64,000 nucleotides of DNA from Ruegeria arenilitoris (GCF_013035315.1 NZ_WQHP01000004.1:186001-250000), one strand, 5' to 3'. Positions 16,870-25,508 are shown, counted from the first letter of the stretch. Notes: generated by a model not told the origin, from the letters alone. Numbers and translations: made by a program.

Positions 16870-18159
16870 ATGGCGCAAAAAACGCTTCTGAAAGGGCGCG
16901 TCCTGAGTTTCAACGGATCACCTTTTGAAGGTGAACCGACCGAGGCCGTGACCATAAGCGAAGCGGTATTGATCGAGGGGGGCCGGATCGTTTCGGTCGC
17001 GGATGCAGACAGCCTGATCTCGGCACACCCTGATGCCGACATTTTGGACCATGGTCAGCACATCATCATGGCCGGGTTCGTAGATTCGCATGTGCACTAC
17101 CCCCAGACCGCCATGATCGCCAGCTGGGGCAAGCGCCTGATCGACTGGCTGAACACCTATACCTTCCCCGAAGAAATGAAGTTCGGGAACCCCGCCTATG
17201 CCGCCGAGATCGCCAACCGCTATCTGGACCTGACTGCAGCGCACGGGACCACGACGATGTGCAGTTTCTGTACGATCCATCCCGAAAGCGTCGATGCCTT
17301 CTTTACCGCAGCGCAACAACGCGGGCAGCGCGTGGTGGCTGGCAAAACCTGTATGGATCGCAATGCACCTGACGGGCTCCGCGACACGCCGCAGACAGCC
17401 TATGACCAGTCGCAAGCATTGCTGGAGAAATGGCACGGCGTGGATCGGATTTCTTACGCCATCACGCCACGGTTTTCGCCAACTTCGACGCCAGAACAAC
17501 TGGAGGCAATGGGTGCGCTTTGGGCCGAACACCCGCATTGCCTGATGCAAACGCACCTGAGCGAGCAGACGGATGAAATCGCCTGGGTCCGTGAGCTGTT
17601 CCCGGACGCGCGTGATTATCTGGACACCTATGAAAAGTTCGGCTTGCTGGGGTCACACGGCGTTTACGGCCATGTCATCCATCTGGAGTCGCGAGAACGC
17701 GATCGGCTGCGCGAGGTTGATGCCGCGCTTATACACTGCCCGACCTCGAACACCTTCATAGGATCAGGCCTGTTCGACATGGACGGTCTGATGCGCGACG
17801 GGCACCGGGTTGGTCTGGCGACGGATACCGGCGGCGGGTCGAGCTTTTCGATGCTGCACACCATGGCCTCGGCTTATGAAATCGGGCAGCTGCGTGGTGC
17901 GCCCCTGCACGCGGCGCAGCTGTTGTGGCTGGGCACCGTCGGTTCGGCGCGCTCTTTGCGGGTGGACGACTGCATCGGCAATGTGGCACCGGGGATGGAG
18001 GCTGATCTGGTCGTGTTGGACCTTGCCTCAACCCCCGCTATCGCTCAACGAGAAGCCTGCGCAGATGACCTGTGGGAGGCGATCTTTCCGACTATCATGA
18101 TGGGGGATGATCGGGCGATAGCAGAGGTGTGGATCGGTGGCCGGAAGGTCAGCACATAA
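16870..18159 (+). CDS. guaD: Guanine deaminase
   Basis: Guanine deaminase converts guanine to xanthine and ammonia. This 429-residue amidohydrolase shows the zinc-ligand pair VDSHVHYPQ (about residues 74-82), HLSEQ with the third ligand near residue 230, and the Asp in ATDTGGGSSFSML near 320. TYTFPEEMKFGNP and GKTCMDRNAPDGLRDT are guanine deaminase signatures. The ATG at 16870 is chosen over a TTG at 16864 because GGAG at 16856-16859 is spaced correctly for it. It is convergent with a probable 8-oxoguanine deaminase, with a double hairpin between them. Confidence 0.92.
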   Translation: MAQKTLLKGRVLSFNGSPFEGEPTEAVTISEAVLIEGGRIVSVADADSLISAHPDADILDHGQHIIMAGFVDSHVHYPQTAMIASWGKRLIDWLNTYTFPEEMKFGNPAYAAEIANRYLDLTAAHGTTTMCSFCTIHPESVDAFFTAAQQRGQRVVAGKTCMDRNAPDGLRDTPQTAYDQSQALLEKWHGVDRISYAITPRFSPTSTPEQLEAMGALWAEHPHCLMQTHLSEQTDEIAWVRELFPDARDYLDTYEKFGLLGSHGVYGHVIHLESRERDRLREVDAALIHCPTSNTFIGSGLFDMDGLMRDGHRVGLATDTGGGSSFSMLHTMASAYEIGQLRGAPLHAAQLLWLGTVGSARSLRVDDCIGNVAPGMEADLVVLDLASTPAIAQREACADDLWEAIFPTIMMGDDRAIAEVWIGGRKVST

Positions 18160-18164
18160 ATCAA

Positions 18165-18202
18165 ATGCGCCTGCGGCGCATGCCTCCGGCGGAGGTATTT
18201 TT
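18165..18202. terminator. Double hairpin between convergent deaminase genes
   Basis: Two hairpins follow the guaD stop: ATGCGCC-TGC-GGCGCAT (18165-18181) and CCTCC-GGC-GGAGG (18183-18195), the second followed by TATTTTT. Together they look like a plus-strand terminator for guaD. The 3' side is shared with the repeat at 18192. Confidence 0.65.
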
Positions 18203-18222
18203 GGCCAGATGAAGAGTGGATC
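18192..18222. repeat. 31-bp intergenic repeat, copy 1
   Basis: The segment from GAGGTATTTTTGGCCAGATG to GGATC matches 28929-28959 with two mismatches over 31 bases. In both places it abuts the stop codon of a minus-strand gene and has GC-rich hairpins on its other side. I associate this sequence with a recurrent Rhodobacteraceae intergenic element; the two-copy occurrence here is observed directly. Confidence 0.75.
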
Positions 18223-18225
18223 CTG

Positions 18226-19560
18226 CTAAACCGCCAATGCACGCGCCAGACGGTTGTGCGTTTCTATGACACGCGGCAGGTCGATCGTTGTAAATTCTCC
18301 GGCCCGTACGATCTGACGGCCTTCCACAAACAGGTGCTTCACCTTCATCGGTCCGGCCAGCAGCAAGGCGGCCGGATCCCAGCTGCCTGCGCTTTCGATG
18401 CTGCGCGTATCCCAAATGGCGATATCGGCGCGTTTACCTGGCGCTAGGCGTCCGCAATCGGGTCGGTTCAGAACATCGGCACCGCCGCGTGTGGCGATCT
18501 CCAACGCCTCGCGCGAGGACATGGCGTCGGCCCCGTTGCTGACCCGTTGCAACAGCATGGCTTGACGCGCTTCGAGCATGAGACTGCCGTTGTCGTTGCT
18601 GGCCGAACCGTCAGCACCGAGGCCCACCGGAACACCCCTGTCACGCATGGAACGCACCGGCGCGATGCCGGACCCCAAGCGGCAATTGGAACAGGGACAA
18701 TGGGCGACACCGGTTTGGGTTCTGGCGAACAGGTCGATTTCGGCCCCGTCCAGCTTGACGCAATGGGCATGCCATACGTCAGACCCGGTCCAGCCCAGAT
18801 CCTCGGCATATTGGCCGGGTCGACATCCGAACTTGGCTTGCGAATAAGCAATATCCTCATCGTTTTCAGCCAGATGGGTGTGCAGCATCACGCCCTTGTC
18901 CCGCGCAAGTAGAGCCGTGTCGCGCATCAGATCGCGGCTGACCGAAAACGGCGAACAAGGCGCCAGCCCAACACGGCACATCGACCCTTCGGATGGGTCG
19001 TGAAACGCGTCAACCACGCGGATCATGTCGTCGAGGATTTCGGGTTCGACCTCGACCAGAGCATCCGGTGGCAACCCTCCGTCGCTTTCGCCAATGCTCA
19101 TTGCGCCACGGGTCGGGTGGAACCGCAGGCCAATTTCCGCGGCAGCGGCGATGGTGTCGTCCAGCCGCGCGCCATTGGGATACAAGTATAGGTGGTCGGA
19201 ACTGAGAGTGCATCCCGACAGGGCCAGCTCTGCCAAACCAATCTGAGCCGACACAAACATCTCTTCCGGACCAAAGCGCGACCAGATCGGATAAAGCGTC
19301 TGCAACCATCCAAACAACAGAGCATCCTGCCCGCCCGGAACGGCTCGGGTCAGGGTTTGGTACAGATGGTGATGGGTGTTCACCAACCCGGGGGTCACGA
19401 CACAGCCCGAGGCATCTTGCACCTCTCCGGCAGTTTGCAAATCGTGGCCGATTTGCGCGATTTGTCCTTCGCGGATCAGAATATCCGCACCAGACAGTTC
19501 TTGGCGCGCATCATCCATCGTCAGAATGGTGTCCGCGTTTTTGATAAGGATTTCGGTCAT
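18226..19560 (-). CDS. 8-oxoguanine deaminase-type amidohydrolase
   Basis: A 444-residue amidohydrolase of the TRZ/ATZ group that best resembles 8-oxoguanine deaminases. These deaminate 8-oxoguanine to uric acid. Zinc ligands occur in TPGLVNTHHHLYQT (about residues 60-73), HTHLAE and GLGADGSASND. The specificity-related CPCSNCRLGSGIAP segment lies near residue 300. The ATG at 19560 (MTEILIKNADTIL) is the likely start; the frame runs back to 19575 with no better site. The neighbouring convergent guanine deaminase supports purine catabolism or detoxification of oxidised purines. Cytosine/isoguanine-type activity cannot be excluded. Confidence 0.82.
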   Translation of the reverse strand: MTEILIKNADTILTMDDARQELSGADILIREGQIAQIGHDLQTAGEVQDASGCVVTPGLVNTHHHLYQTLTRAVPGGQDALLFGWLQTLYPIWSRFGPEEMFVSAQIGLAELALSGCTLSSDHLYLYPNGARLDDTIAAAAEIGLRFHPTRGAMSIGESDGGLPPDALVEVEPEILDDMIRVVDAFHDPSEGSMCRVGLAPCSPFSVSRDLMRDTALLARDKGVMLHTHLAENDEDIAYSQAKFGCRPGQYAEDLGWTGSDVWHAHCVKLDGAEIDLFARTQTGVAHCPCSNCRLGSGIAPVRSMRDRGVPVGLGADGSASNDNGSLMLEARQAMLLQRVSNGADAMSSREALEIATRGGADVLNRPDCGRLAPGKRADIAIWDTRSIESAGSWDPAALLLAGPMKVKHLFVEGRQIVRAGEFTTIDLPRVIETHNRLARALAV

Positions 19561-19674
19561 TTCGCCCTCCTGCATCAGCCCGTTTCATGCAAGGAGTGCG
19601 TTGGCTGGCGGAAAACGGGCACAAGAACCAGCCGGACCGACCCTACCCGACCGGTCGAAACACGGCAACTGGAT

Positions 19675-20466
19675 TTAGAAGTTGCGCAGAACCTCAAGGG
19701 CGGCTGCGTGCAGTTCGGGATTGGCCGCTGCCAAAGCGCGACCGCCATTGTGAGCCGGACCGCCCTGCCAATCGGTGACGACCCCGCCTGCGGCTTCGAT
19801 CACCGCGATGGGGGCTTGGATGTCATAGGCATTCAGACCGGACTCGATGACCAGATCAACCTGCCCCGAAGCCACAAGCGCGTAGGCATAGCAGTCCATG
19901 CCGTAGCGGGTCAGTTTCGCCTGACCGGCCACTGCCTCGAACCCGGCGCGGTCTTCGGGGGTACCGACCTCGGGGAATGTTGTGAAGACGATGGCCTGAT
20001 CTAACGCAGTGGTTTGGCGCGTTTTCATCCGGGCCTTGCCAGCAGGCCCAGTGACCTGTGCAATGTCGGCCGAGCCGACAAACCGTTCACCGATATAGGG
20101 CTGATCGATCACCCCCATGATCGGACCGTCGGCTGTGCTCAACGCGATCAGAACGCCCCAGGTCGGAGTCCCACTGATAAAGCCGCGTGTCCCGTCAATC
20201 GGGTCGAGAACCCAAGTGCGACCGCTGGAGCCTTCGACATGGCCGAATTCTTCACCAAAGATACCGTCTTCGGGGCGATAGCGCGCCAGAACCTCGCGCA
20301 TTGCCTTTTCGCCGTCGCGATCGGCAACCGTCACGGGATCAAACCCGTCGTCCAGTTTGTTAGATGTCTGAAGATCGGTTTGTCGGAAAAACGGAAGAAT
20401 GGCCTCGCGCGCGGCGTCGGCCATTTCTTCGGCTACTTCCAGATCGGTCAAAGAGGTCATTTGCAT
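19675..20466 (-). CDS. hisN: Inositol-monophosphatase-family histidinol-phosphatase (HisN type)
   Basis: A 263-residue member of the inositol monophosphatase fold. Metal-binding motifs are GEEFG near residue 74 and WVLDPIDGTRGFISG at about 89-103, followed by a C-terminal YDIQAPIAVIEAAGGVVTDWQG. The TRGF variant after DPIDG and overall similarity favour the HisN-type histidinol-phosphate phosphatase, completing histidine synthesis in organisms without HisB phosphatase. Generic inositol-phosphatase activity is the alternative. The start may be the ATG at 20466 or the one at 20460; neither has a strong ribosome binding site. It lies downstream of the XRE regulator on the same strand. Confidence 0.8.
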   Translation of the reverse strand: MQMTSLTDLEVAEEMADAAREAILPFFRQTDLQTSNKLDDGFDPVTVADRDGEKAMREVLARYRPEDGIFGEEFGHVEGSSGRTWVLDPIDGTRGFISGTPTWGVLIALSTADGPIMGVIDQPYIGERFVGSADIAQVTGPAGKARMKTRQTTALDQAIVFTTFPEVGTPEDRAGFEAVAGQAKLTRYGMDCYAYALVASGQVDLVIESGLNAYDIQAPIAVIEAAGGVVTDWQGGPAHNGGRALAAANPELHAAALEVLRNF

Positions 20467-20510
20467 GCGATAGCCGTGAGGCGCGCGCAGTGCAGAGTCA
20501 ACCCGCTAAA

Positions 20511-20882
20511 TCAAGCGACGTCGCTGAGAACCCGCGCAAGTTCAAACAGACGGCGGCGCTGGTTTTCGGGAATCGCATAGTAGGACCGCACGAGGTCCAG
20601 CGCTTCTTTGTCCCCCATCAGATCGGCAGGAACCGACTTTTTGCCGCTTGTCTCTTTTTCGGCCTCTTCCAGACCTTCGAAGAAAAAGCTGACGGGAACG
20701 TCCAATGCCTCGGCGATATCCCACAGGCGCGACGCGCTGATCCGGTTGGCCCCAGTTTCATACTTTTGAATTTGTTGAAACTTTATACCAACTTGCTGCG
20801 CCAACTGCTGTTGGGTCATGCCAATCAGCCAGCGGCGATGCCGGACGCGTTTGCCCACATGGACATCGACGTGATGGGTCAT
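20511..20882 (-). CDS. XRE-family (HTH_3) transcriptional regulator
   Basis: A 123-residue regulator with an N-terminal Cro/C1-type HTH at about residues 8-65 (VRHRRWLIGMTQQQLAQQVGIKFQQIQKYETGANRISASRLWDIAEALDV). A C-terminal tail holds a charged linker and a helical ALDLVRSYYAIPENQRRRLFELARVL segment. This two-part layout is common among short chromosomal alphaproteobacterial XRE regulators. Target genes are unknown. The 311-bp upstream region contains a 12-bp perfect palindrome that could be its operator. It is probably transcribed together with or just ahead of the hisN-type gene, 45 bases downstream. Confidence 0.83.
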   Translation of the reverse strand: MTHHVDVHVGKRVRHRRWLIGMTQQQLAQQVGIKFQQIQKYETGANRISASRLWDIAEALDVPVSFFFEGLEEAEKETSGKKSVPADLMGDKEALDLVRSYYAIPENQRRRLFELARVLSDVA

Positions 20883-21193
20883 TGGTATTCTCCTTTCCTA
20901 CACACAACTACAGGGGGGACGCGCATGATTTTTCAACGCAACATTAGCGAGTCGCACTTAACCACTCCCTAATTTGGAACATACCCCCGAAACAGCACCA
21001 TAGCGCAATATTGCGTCATTTGGGTATTTTTTCAAGAAGGTTGAATCAGTTCGCGCTGACAAATGTTTAGGGTTGTGTTGTTTTCGCGCGGCGTTCCTTC
21101 ATCACCCGGCGTCGGTCGCACCCCATTCCGGGTAAACGATTGACAATCTGTCACCGAAGCGAATCTATGCCCGCAAAAGAACGGAGCGCGATC
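20883..21193. other. Intergenic region between the XRE regulator and the quinone oxidoreductase
   Basis: This 311-bp gap between divergent genes holds no convincing reading frame. It contains the palindrome at 21004-21015, a candidate promoter for the oxidoreductase (TTGACA at 21140-21145 with AATCTA about 16 bases later), and several AT-rich tracts. Confidence 0.6.
21004..21015. promoter_or_regulatory. 12-bp perfect palindrome CGCAATATTGCG
   Basis: CGCAATATTGCG is a perfect palindrome in the divergent promoter region, about 122 bases upstream of the XRE gene and 180 bases upstream of the oxidoreductase. It is a candidate operator for a dimeric HTH regulator. Ownership by the neighbouring XRE protein is a guess. 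Confidence 0.4.
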
Positions 21194-22177
21194 ATGCAGG
21201 CATTCACGATTCCATCCCAAGGAGCCGCTGCCCAACTGGCTGAGATTGATCTTCCCGAACCCCGTGCGGGGCAGGTTCGCGTGTCGATCAAAGCCTGCGG
21301 CCTGAATTTCGCCGATCTGTTGATGCAGAAAGGCACGTATCAGGACACGCCGGCCGCTCCGTTTACTCTTGGCCTAGAAGTTGCCGGAGTTGTCGACAAA
21401 CTGGGGGACGGCGTCACGGAACTGCGTGTCGGCGATCGAGTGGCAATATACTCCGGTCAGGGTGGGCTGGCCGAGTTTGGTGTCTTTGACGCCGACCGGG
21501 CAATCCTCCTGCCCGATGCGATCAGCTTTGAAGACGCTGCCGCCGTTCAGATCGCTTATGGCACCAGTCATATCGCGCTGGATCATCGCGCGCATCTGCA
21601 GCCGGGTGAAACCCTGCTGGTCACCGGAGCGGCGGGTGGTGTCGGCTTGACCGCTGTTGAGATCGGTAAACTCATGGGCGCAACGGTGATCGCCCATGCA
21701 CGCGGCCCTGAAAAGCTGGAAGTCGCGCGCGCTGCCGGCGCGGATCACCTGATCGACGCCTCAGAAGACCTGCGCGCACGCGTCAAAGAACTGGGCGGCG
21801 CGGATGTCGTCTATGATGCGATTGGCGGCGATGTATTCAAAGCAGCCTTCCGTGCCACAAACCCCGAAGGCCGCCTGTTGCCCATCGGGTTTGCAGGCGG
21901 GGATGTGCCGCAGATCCCGGCCAACCATCTGCTGGTCAAGAACCTGACCGTCATTGGTTTTTACATCGGCGGGTACCTGAAGTTCCGCCCTCAGATCGTA
22001 CAGGACAGCTTTGAGACGCTATTTGGCTGGCTCGCCGAGGGACGGATCAAGCCGCATATCAGCCACGTACTGCCTTTGACCGAGGCCGAGAAAGGCATGC
22101 AGTTGCTGCGCGACCGAATTGCCACCGGCAAAGTGGTAGTCACGCCCTGGGCAGCCGTTACCCCACAACCGCCTTGA
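21194..22177 (+). CDS. NADPH:quinone oxidoreductase family protein (MDR superfamily)
   Basis: A 327-residue medium-chain reductase without zinc ligands. The N-terminal catalytic fold carries KACGLNFADLLMQKGTYQ (about residues 32-49). The Rossmann NADP site is VTGAAGGVGLTAVEIGKLMGA near 145-165. This is the Qor-type quinone or enoyl reductase family. The frame runs upstream to 21140, but the ATG at 21194 is preceded by GGAG at 21183-21186 with seven-base spacing, so it is chosen. The C-terminus overlaps the convergent LysR gene by about 20 bases. The exact electron acceptor is unknown. Confidence 0.87.
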   Translation: MQAFTIPSQGAAAQLAEIDLPEPRAGQVRVSIKACGLNFADLLMQKGTYQDTPAAPFTLGLEVAGVVDKLGDGVTELRVGDRVAIYSGQGGLAEFGVFDADRAILLPDAISFEDAAAVQIAYGTSHIALDHRAHLQPGETLLVTGAAGGVGLTAVEIGKLMGATVIAHARGPEKLEVARAAGADHLIDASEDLRARVKELGGADVVYDAIGGDVFKAAFRATNPEGRLLPIGFAGGDVPQIPANHLLVKNLTVIGFYIGGYLKFRPQIVQDSFETLFGWLAEGRIKPHISHVLPLTEAEKGMQLLRDRIATGKVVVTPWAAVTPQPP

Positions 22178-23039
22178 GAGGCGCGCTGCCCACCATCCGA
22201 AAATTCTGACGCACCAGATCGGCCAGCGCCTCGACCACTGCTCCACGACCGGCTTCTCCCCCGTAGAGGTTGATCACGTGCGCGGGCAGTTCGGGCAAAG
22301 CTCCAGCCGCATCGATCTGCTCAAGATGCGCCGCCTCGGTCCCATCCAACATTGCGTGAACGGCAAGATCAGCGCTGACGGTGGCTTCGATGGTGCGGTC
22401 GTTCTCGGTTTCGACCGACAGTTCCCACGGGATGCCCGCTGCGTCGAGCGCCGAAATCATCTGAGGCCGGAAAACGCACCGACGGCCGACCGCCAGAGGA
22501 ATAGGGCGCTTGCGCCACGCAGACCCACCCGGAGCCCCAATCCACCGCAGCGGCAACTCGGCCACTGTTTCAGACCCGTCCACTGCTGAGGCTTCGGTCG
22601 TCAGGATCAGATCGCATTCGCCACGACTGAACATCTCTTTCAGCTGTAGCGAATAGGACGAAACCAATTGCACCCGAACGCGCGGGAATTCTGCGTTGAA
22701 CCGCTGCAATACGCGTGGGATTGCCGGGTACACAATGTCATGCGGGACGCCCAACACCACCTCGCCCTCATAGGCTTGGTCGGTCAGCTTGGAAATCACC
22801 TCGTCATTCAGCGCGATCATGCGGCGGGCATAGGCCAGCAACTGTTCGCCAGATGCGGTCAGCGCGATGGTCCGCCCGCTGCGGTCCAACAGCTCAAGCC
22901 CCAGCAGCTCTTCGAGGCGCTTTAATTGCATCGACACCGCAGATTGCGTCAGGTGCAAAAATCCGGCGGCCCGCGTCACGCCCCCTTGATCCGCAACTGC
23001 GATGAAAGAACGGAGCGTTGTGATGTCGAGGTTTCGCAT
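22158..23039 (-). CDS. LysR-family transcriptional regulator
   Basis: A 293-residue LysR regulator beginning MRNLDITTLRSFIAVADQGGVTRAAGFLHLTQSAVSMQ, with the HTH at residues 18-40 and an effector domain from about residue 90. The ATG at 23039 has AAGGA upstream; an in-frame GTG at 23045 is an alternative. The DUF1127 gene is divergently transcribed about 130 bases away and is a candidate target, as is the convergent oxidoreductase whose 3' end it overlaps by about 20 bases. Effector and regulon cannot be read from the sequence. Confidence 0.85.
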   Translation of the reverse strand: MRNLDITTLRSFIAVADQGGVTRAAGFLHLTQSAVSMQLKRLEELLGLELLDRSGRTIALTASGEQLLAYARRMIALNDEVISKLTDQAYEGEVVLGVPHDIVYPAIPRVLQRFNAEFPRVRVQLVSSYSLQLKEMFSRGECDLILTTEASAVDGSETVAELPLRWIGAPGGSAWRKRPIPLAVGRRCVFRPQMISALDAAGIPWELSVETENDRTIEATVSADLAVHAMLDGTEAAHLEQIDAAGALPELPAHVINLYGGEAGRGAVVEALADLVRQNFRMVGSAPLKAVVG

Positions 23040-23166
23040 GTTCACGGATCCTTATGCATCAGTTCAAAAATATTCATTTTCCAAATGTGTCATACTGCGC
23101 CATATAAATCAAGGAAGTTGATGATAGATCAACAAACCATCGCAAATCAGAGAAAGGACAATAAAT

Positions 23167-23376
23167 ATGACCCAAATTGCACTCAAACACGCCTGCCCCC
23201 CCAATCGGCGGTTTTCGTTGCCTATGATTCGCGATGCCTTGTCCCTGCACCGTCAGCGCAAAACACTTGCACGACTGGACGCACGCGCCCTGGAGGACAT
23301 CGGAGTCACCCGTGAACAAGCTCAGGCCGAAGCCGCCCGATACGTGTGGGATGCGCCGGAATTCTGGCAAAAGTAA
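23167..23376 (+). CDS. DUF1127 (YjiS-like) small protein
   Basis: A 69-residue basic protein. The C-terminal half RKTLARLDARALEDIGVTREQAQAEA is the DUF1127 motif, which ends in the L-x-D-I-G-V/L-T-R-E/x pattern. Short DUF1127 proteins are abundant in alphaproteobacteria; some have been linked to RNA metabolism and phosphate or growth control. GAAAGGA precedes the ATG. The gene is monocistronic with a strong terminator 27 bases downstream and is divergent from a LysR gene. It is cytoplasmic, with no signal or membrane segment. Confidence 0.83.
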   Translation: MTQIALKHACPPNRRFSLPMIRDALSLHRQRKTLARLDARALEDIGVTREQAQAEAARYVWDAPEFWQK

Positions 23377-23402
23377 CTCTGGCATACATCTTTTCTCAGA
23401 GA

Positions 23403-23435
23403 ATGGCGGCGCGATCCATCGAGCCGCCATTTTTG
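23403..23435 (+). terminator. Rho-independent terminator after the DUF1127 gene
   Basis: The stem ATGGCGGC / GCCGCCAT with a 12-base loop is followed by TTTTGTTG on the plus strand. It sits 27 bases beyond the DUF1127 stop. Confidence 0.85.
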
Positions 23436-23557
23436 TTGCGTCTTTTAGCCAGTTTCCGGCGTTAAACCCTTGAAACGCGGCCCGCACTTGCCGATATTTG
23501 CGGGGAATGTGGCTCGTATCGAGACCACGACAAGAACTATGCGAAGGGAGACCCTTA

Positions 23558-24334
23558 ATGGCACAATTTGACACGATCCGGACGGCGACCGGTGCGCGCG
23601 CTGCCCAGATTGACGAGGGCCTACGCGCCCACATGAACAAAGTCTACGGCACGATGTCCGTGGGCATGCTGATCACGTTTGCAGCGGCCTGGGCGATCTC
23701 GGGCCTGGCAACGACCACCGATCCTTCGGCCGCAGCGGCCCAGATCAGCGAAAGCAAATACCTGACGTCGTTTGGCTACACGCTGTTCGCATCGCCTTTG
23801 AAATGGGTGATCATGTTCGCGCCACTGGCCTTTGTGTTTGGCTTCAGCGCCGGCATCAATCGCCTGTCCGCAGCTGGCGCACAGACCGTGTTCTACCTGT
23901 TCGCAGCCGTAATGGGTGTTTCGATCAGCTGGATCTTCCTGGTCTTCACCGGCCAGTCGATCATTCAGGTCTTCTTGATCACAGCGATCGCCTTTGCGGG
24001 CCTCTCGTTGTACGGATACACGACCAAAAAGGACTTGTCCGCAATGGGCACGTTCCTGATCATGGGTGTGATCGGCCTGATCGTAGCTTCGATCGTCAAC
24101 ATCTTCCTGGCATCTTCGGCCGTGGCGTTTGCGATTTCGGTTATCGGTGTTCTGATCTTTGCCGGTCTGACCGCATATGACACTCAGAACATCAAAACCA
24201 CCTACCTGCAGATGGCACATTCCGGCGATCAGGAATGGCTGGGTAAAGCCGCCATCATGGGCGCGCTGAGCCTGTACCTGGACTTCATCAATATGTTCAT
24301 GTTCCTGCTGCAGCTGTTCGGCAACCGCGAATAA
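23558..24334 (+). CDS. Bax inhibitor-1/YccA-family membrane protein
   Basis: A 258-residue inner-membrane protein with seven predicted helices between residues 30 and 255 and the BI-1 family ending TAYDTQNIKTTYLQMAHSGDQEWLGKAAIMGALSLYLDFINMFMFLLQLFG, including the conserved Asp pair. Bacterial relatives (YccA, YbhL, BsYetJ) modulate FtsH or leak calcium in a pH-dependent way. The ATG at 23558 is preceded by GGGAG at 23546-23550 with seven-base spacing; the longer frame from 23498 is rejected. The gene is monocistronic with its own terminator. Confidence 0.92.
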   Translation: MAQFDTIRTATGARAAQIDEGLRAHMNKVYGTMSVGMLITFAAAWAISGLATTTDPSAAAAQISESKYLTSFGYTLFASPLKWVIMFAPLAFVFGFSAGINRLSAAGAQTVFYLFAAVMGVSISWIFLVFTGQSIIQVFLITAIAFAGLSLYGYTTKKDLSAMGTFLIMGVIGLIVASIVNIFLASSAVAFAISVIGVLIFAGLTAYDTQNIKTTYLQMAHSGDQEWLGKAAIMGALSLYLDFINMFMFLLQLFGNRE

Positions 24335-24357
24335 GCGGAAGCAAATTTTGAAACAGA

Positions 24358-24385
24358 AGGCGGGCCACTACGGTCCGCCTTTTTT
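24358..24385 (+). terminator. Rho-independent terminator after the BI-1-family gene
   Basis: A nine-pair stem (AGGCGGGCC / GGTCCGCCT) with a 5-base loop is followed by a T6 run. It is 23 bases after the stop. Confidence 0.9.
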
Positions 24386-24454
24386 AATGCCCGCTCGCCG
24401 GCAGCGTTCGCTCAGTAATCCACTTGACGCGCACAAACCCCATTGCATCGCAAA

Positions 24455-24487
24455 GAAAAAGGCCCCTACCCTGTGGGCAGAGGCCTT
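24455..24487 (-). terminator. Rho-independent terminator after the small lipoprotein gene
   Basis: Read on the minus strand, AAGGCC...GGCCTT around an inner CCC/GGG pairing is followed by TTTTTCTTT. It sits 24 bases past the minus-strand lipoprotein stop. Confidence 0.75.
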
Positions 24488-24510
24488 ACGTGAAATACCT
24501 GATCAGTGGA

Positions 24511-25017
24511 TCAGCTGCAGTTCAGAGCCACTGCAAAGCCAGAACTACGCGAGGACGAGCCCTTGCGATAAACCTGTCCCGCAGGAAGGCATCCGGTGAA
24601 CTGTTCGGCGTTCTGACCGAACGCAGCACCGATCCCATTGTCGACACGAGTGCTGTTGTTCTCGGTCCGCAACACACCGAAAAGCGTGCCGTTCACGTTA
24701 ACGGTGCTCAGGTACATGTTCATGTCCGAACCGGTGAGGACAACCGAGTTGGCATCGCTACGACCACCATTGTCGATAGCAACCCGGGCGACCTTCTCGG
24801 GCTCGGTCTGATCTGTAGAGACTGCCACAGCCGGCAGCACAGCAAGTTCCGCCGGTACATTTGTGGCAGTAGGAAGGAACGCGACCGCGCCCGGAACATC
24901 CGAGAAGGTTCGCGGTTCACCATCGATTCCAGTGAAACCAACACCCGAACGGTTTAGCGGGTCTTCACAAGCCGCCAGAGCGAATACGGCAATTGTGGAT
25001 AACAAGATTTTTTTCAT
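24511..25017 (-). CDS. Hypothetical lipoprotein
   Basis: The protein starts at the ATG at 25017: MKKILLSTIAVFALAACEDP is a clear lipoprotein signal with the lipidated Cys at residue 17. The mature part, about 150 residues, is rich in Thr, Val and Ala and ends in a segment with two cysteines (FTGCLPAGQVYRKGSSSRSSGFAVALNC), probably disulfide-linked. I do not recognise a family. The frame extends upstream to 25152, but without a signal there. It lies alone, with terminators on both sides, between the BI-1 gene and rpmG. Envelope location is inferred; function unknown. Confidence 0.72.
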   Translation of the reverse strand: MKKILLSTIAVFALAACEDPLNRSGVGFTGIDGEPRTFSDVPGAVAFLPTATNVPAELAVLPAVAVSTDQTEPEKVARVAIDNGGRSDANSVVLTGSDMNMYLSTVNVNGTLFGVLRTENNSTRVDNGIGAAFGQNAEQFTGCLPAGQVYRKGSSSRSSGFAVALNCS

Positions 25018-25157
25018 GGCGACCAACATTTTGGGACGATTTGCTGAAGCGTATTGCCAAGGCGTTCCAAAAAGCAACCCAGCGCCAGACCGAATAATCC
25101 CTACGCTGATGCGTCGCTGCAACGGACCAGTTCGGCAAACACCGACATCCACGCAAA

Positions 25158-25190
25158 GAAAAAGGGCTCCGCGCTTGCGGAACCCTTTTC
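25158..25190 (-). terminator. Rho-independent terminator after rpmG
   Basis: A 12-position near-perfect stem (AAAGGGCTCCGC / GCGGAACCCTTT) with a GCTT loop is followed on the minus strand by TTTTTCTTT, 26 bases beyond the L33 stop. Confidence 0.9.
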
Positions 25191-25215
25191 TATTCTGTCC
25201 AAGCTGGACGGCAGA

Positions 25216-25383
25216 TTACTTGATCTTGCCTTCCTTGTACTCGACATGCTTCCGAACAACCGGGTCGTATTTACGAACGGTCATTTTCTCGGTCATGGTG
25301 CGCGCGTTTTTCTTGGTCACGTAGAAGTGGCCCGTGCCCGCGGTCGAGTTCAGACGGATCTTGATTGTCGTCGGCTTCGCCAT
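25216..25383 (-). CDS. rpmG: 50S ribosomal protein L33
   Basis: A 55-residue protein reading [20 protein letters not shown] and ending [17 protein letters not shown], a standard proteobacterial L33. It lacks the CxxC zinc pairs, so it is a zinc-independent (C-minus) form. The ATG at 25383 is preceded by AGGAG; a longer frame to 25476 is discounted. It is monocistronic, with a strong terminator downstream. It binds 23S rRNA near the E site of the large subunit. Confidence 0.97.
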   Translation of the reverse strand: MAKPTTIKIRLNSTAGTGHFYVTKKNARTMTEKMTVRKYDPVVRKHVEYKEGKIK

Positions 25384-25508
25384 GGTTATCTCCTGCGTCC
25401 GAAAAGGCAGGGGCCTTTCGGTTGAATTCCTATGAGCGTGCGCTTTTACGCCTTGCACCGCTCGTGTCAAGGGCAATTGGGCACATGAGCGGCGATATCG
25501 GGTAAGCG

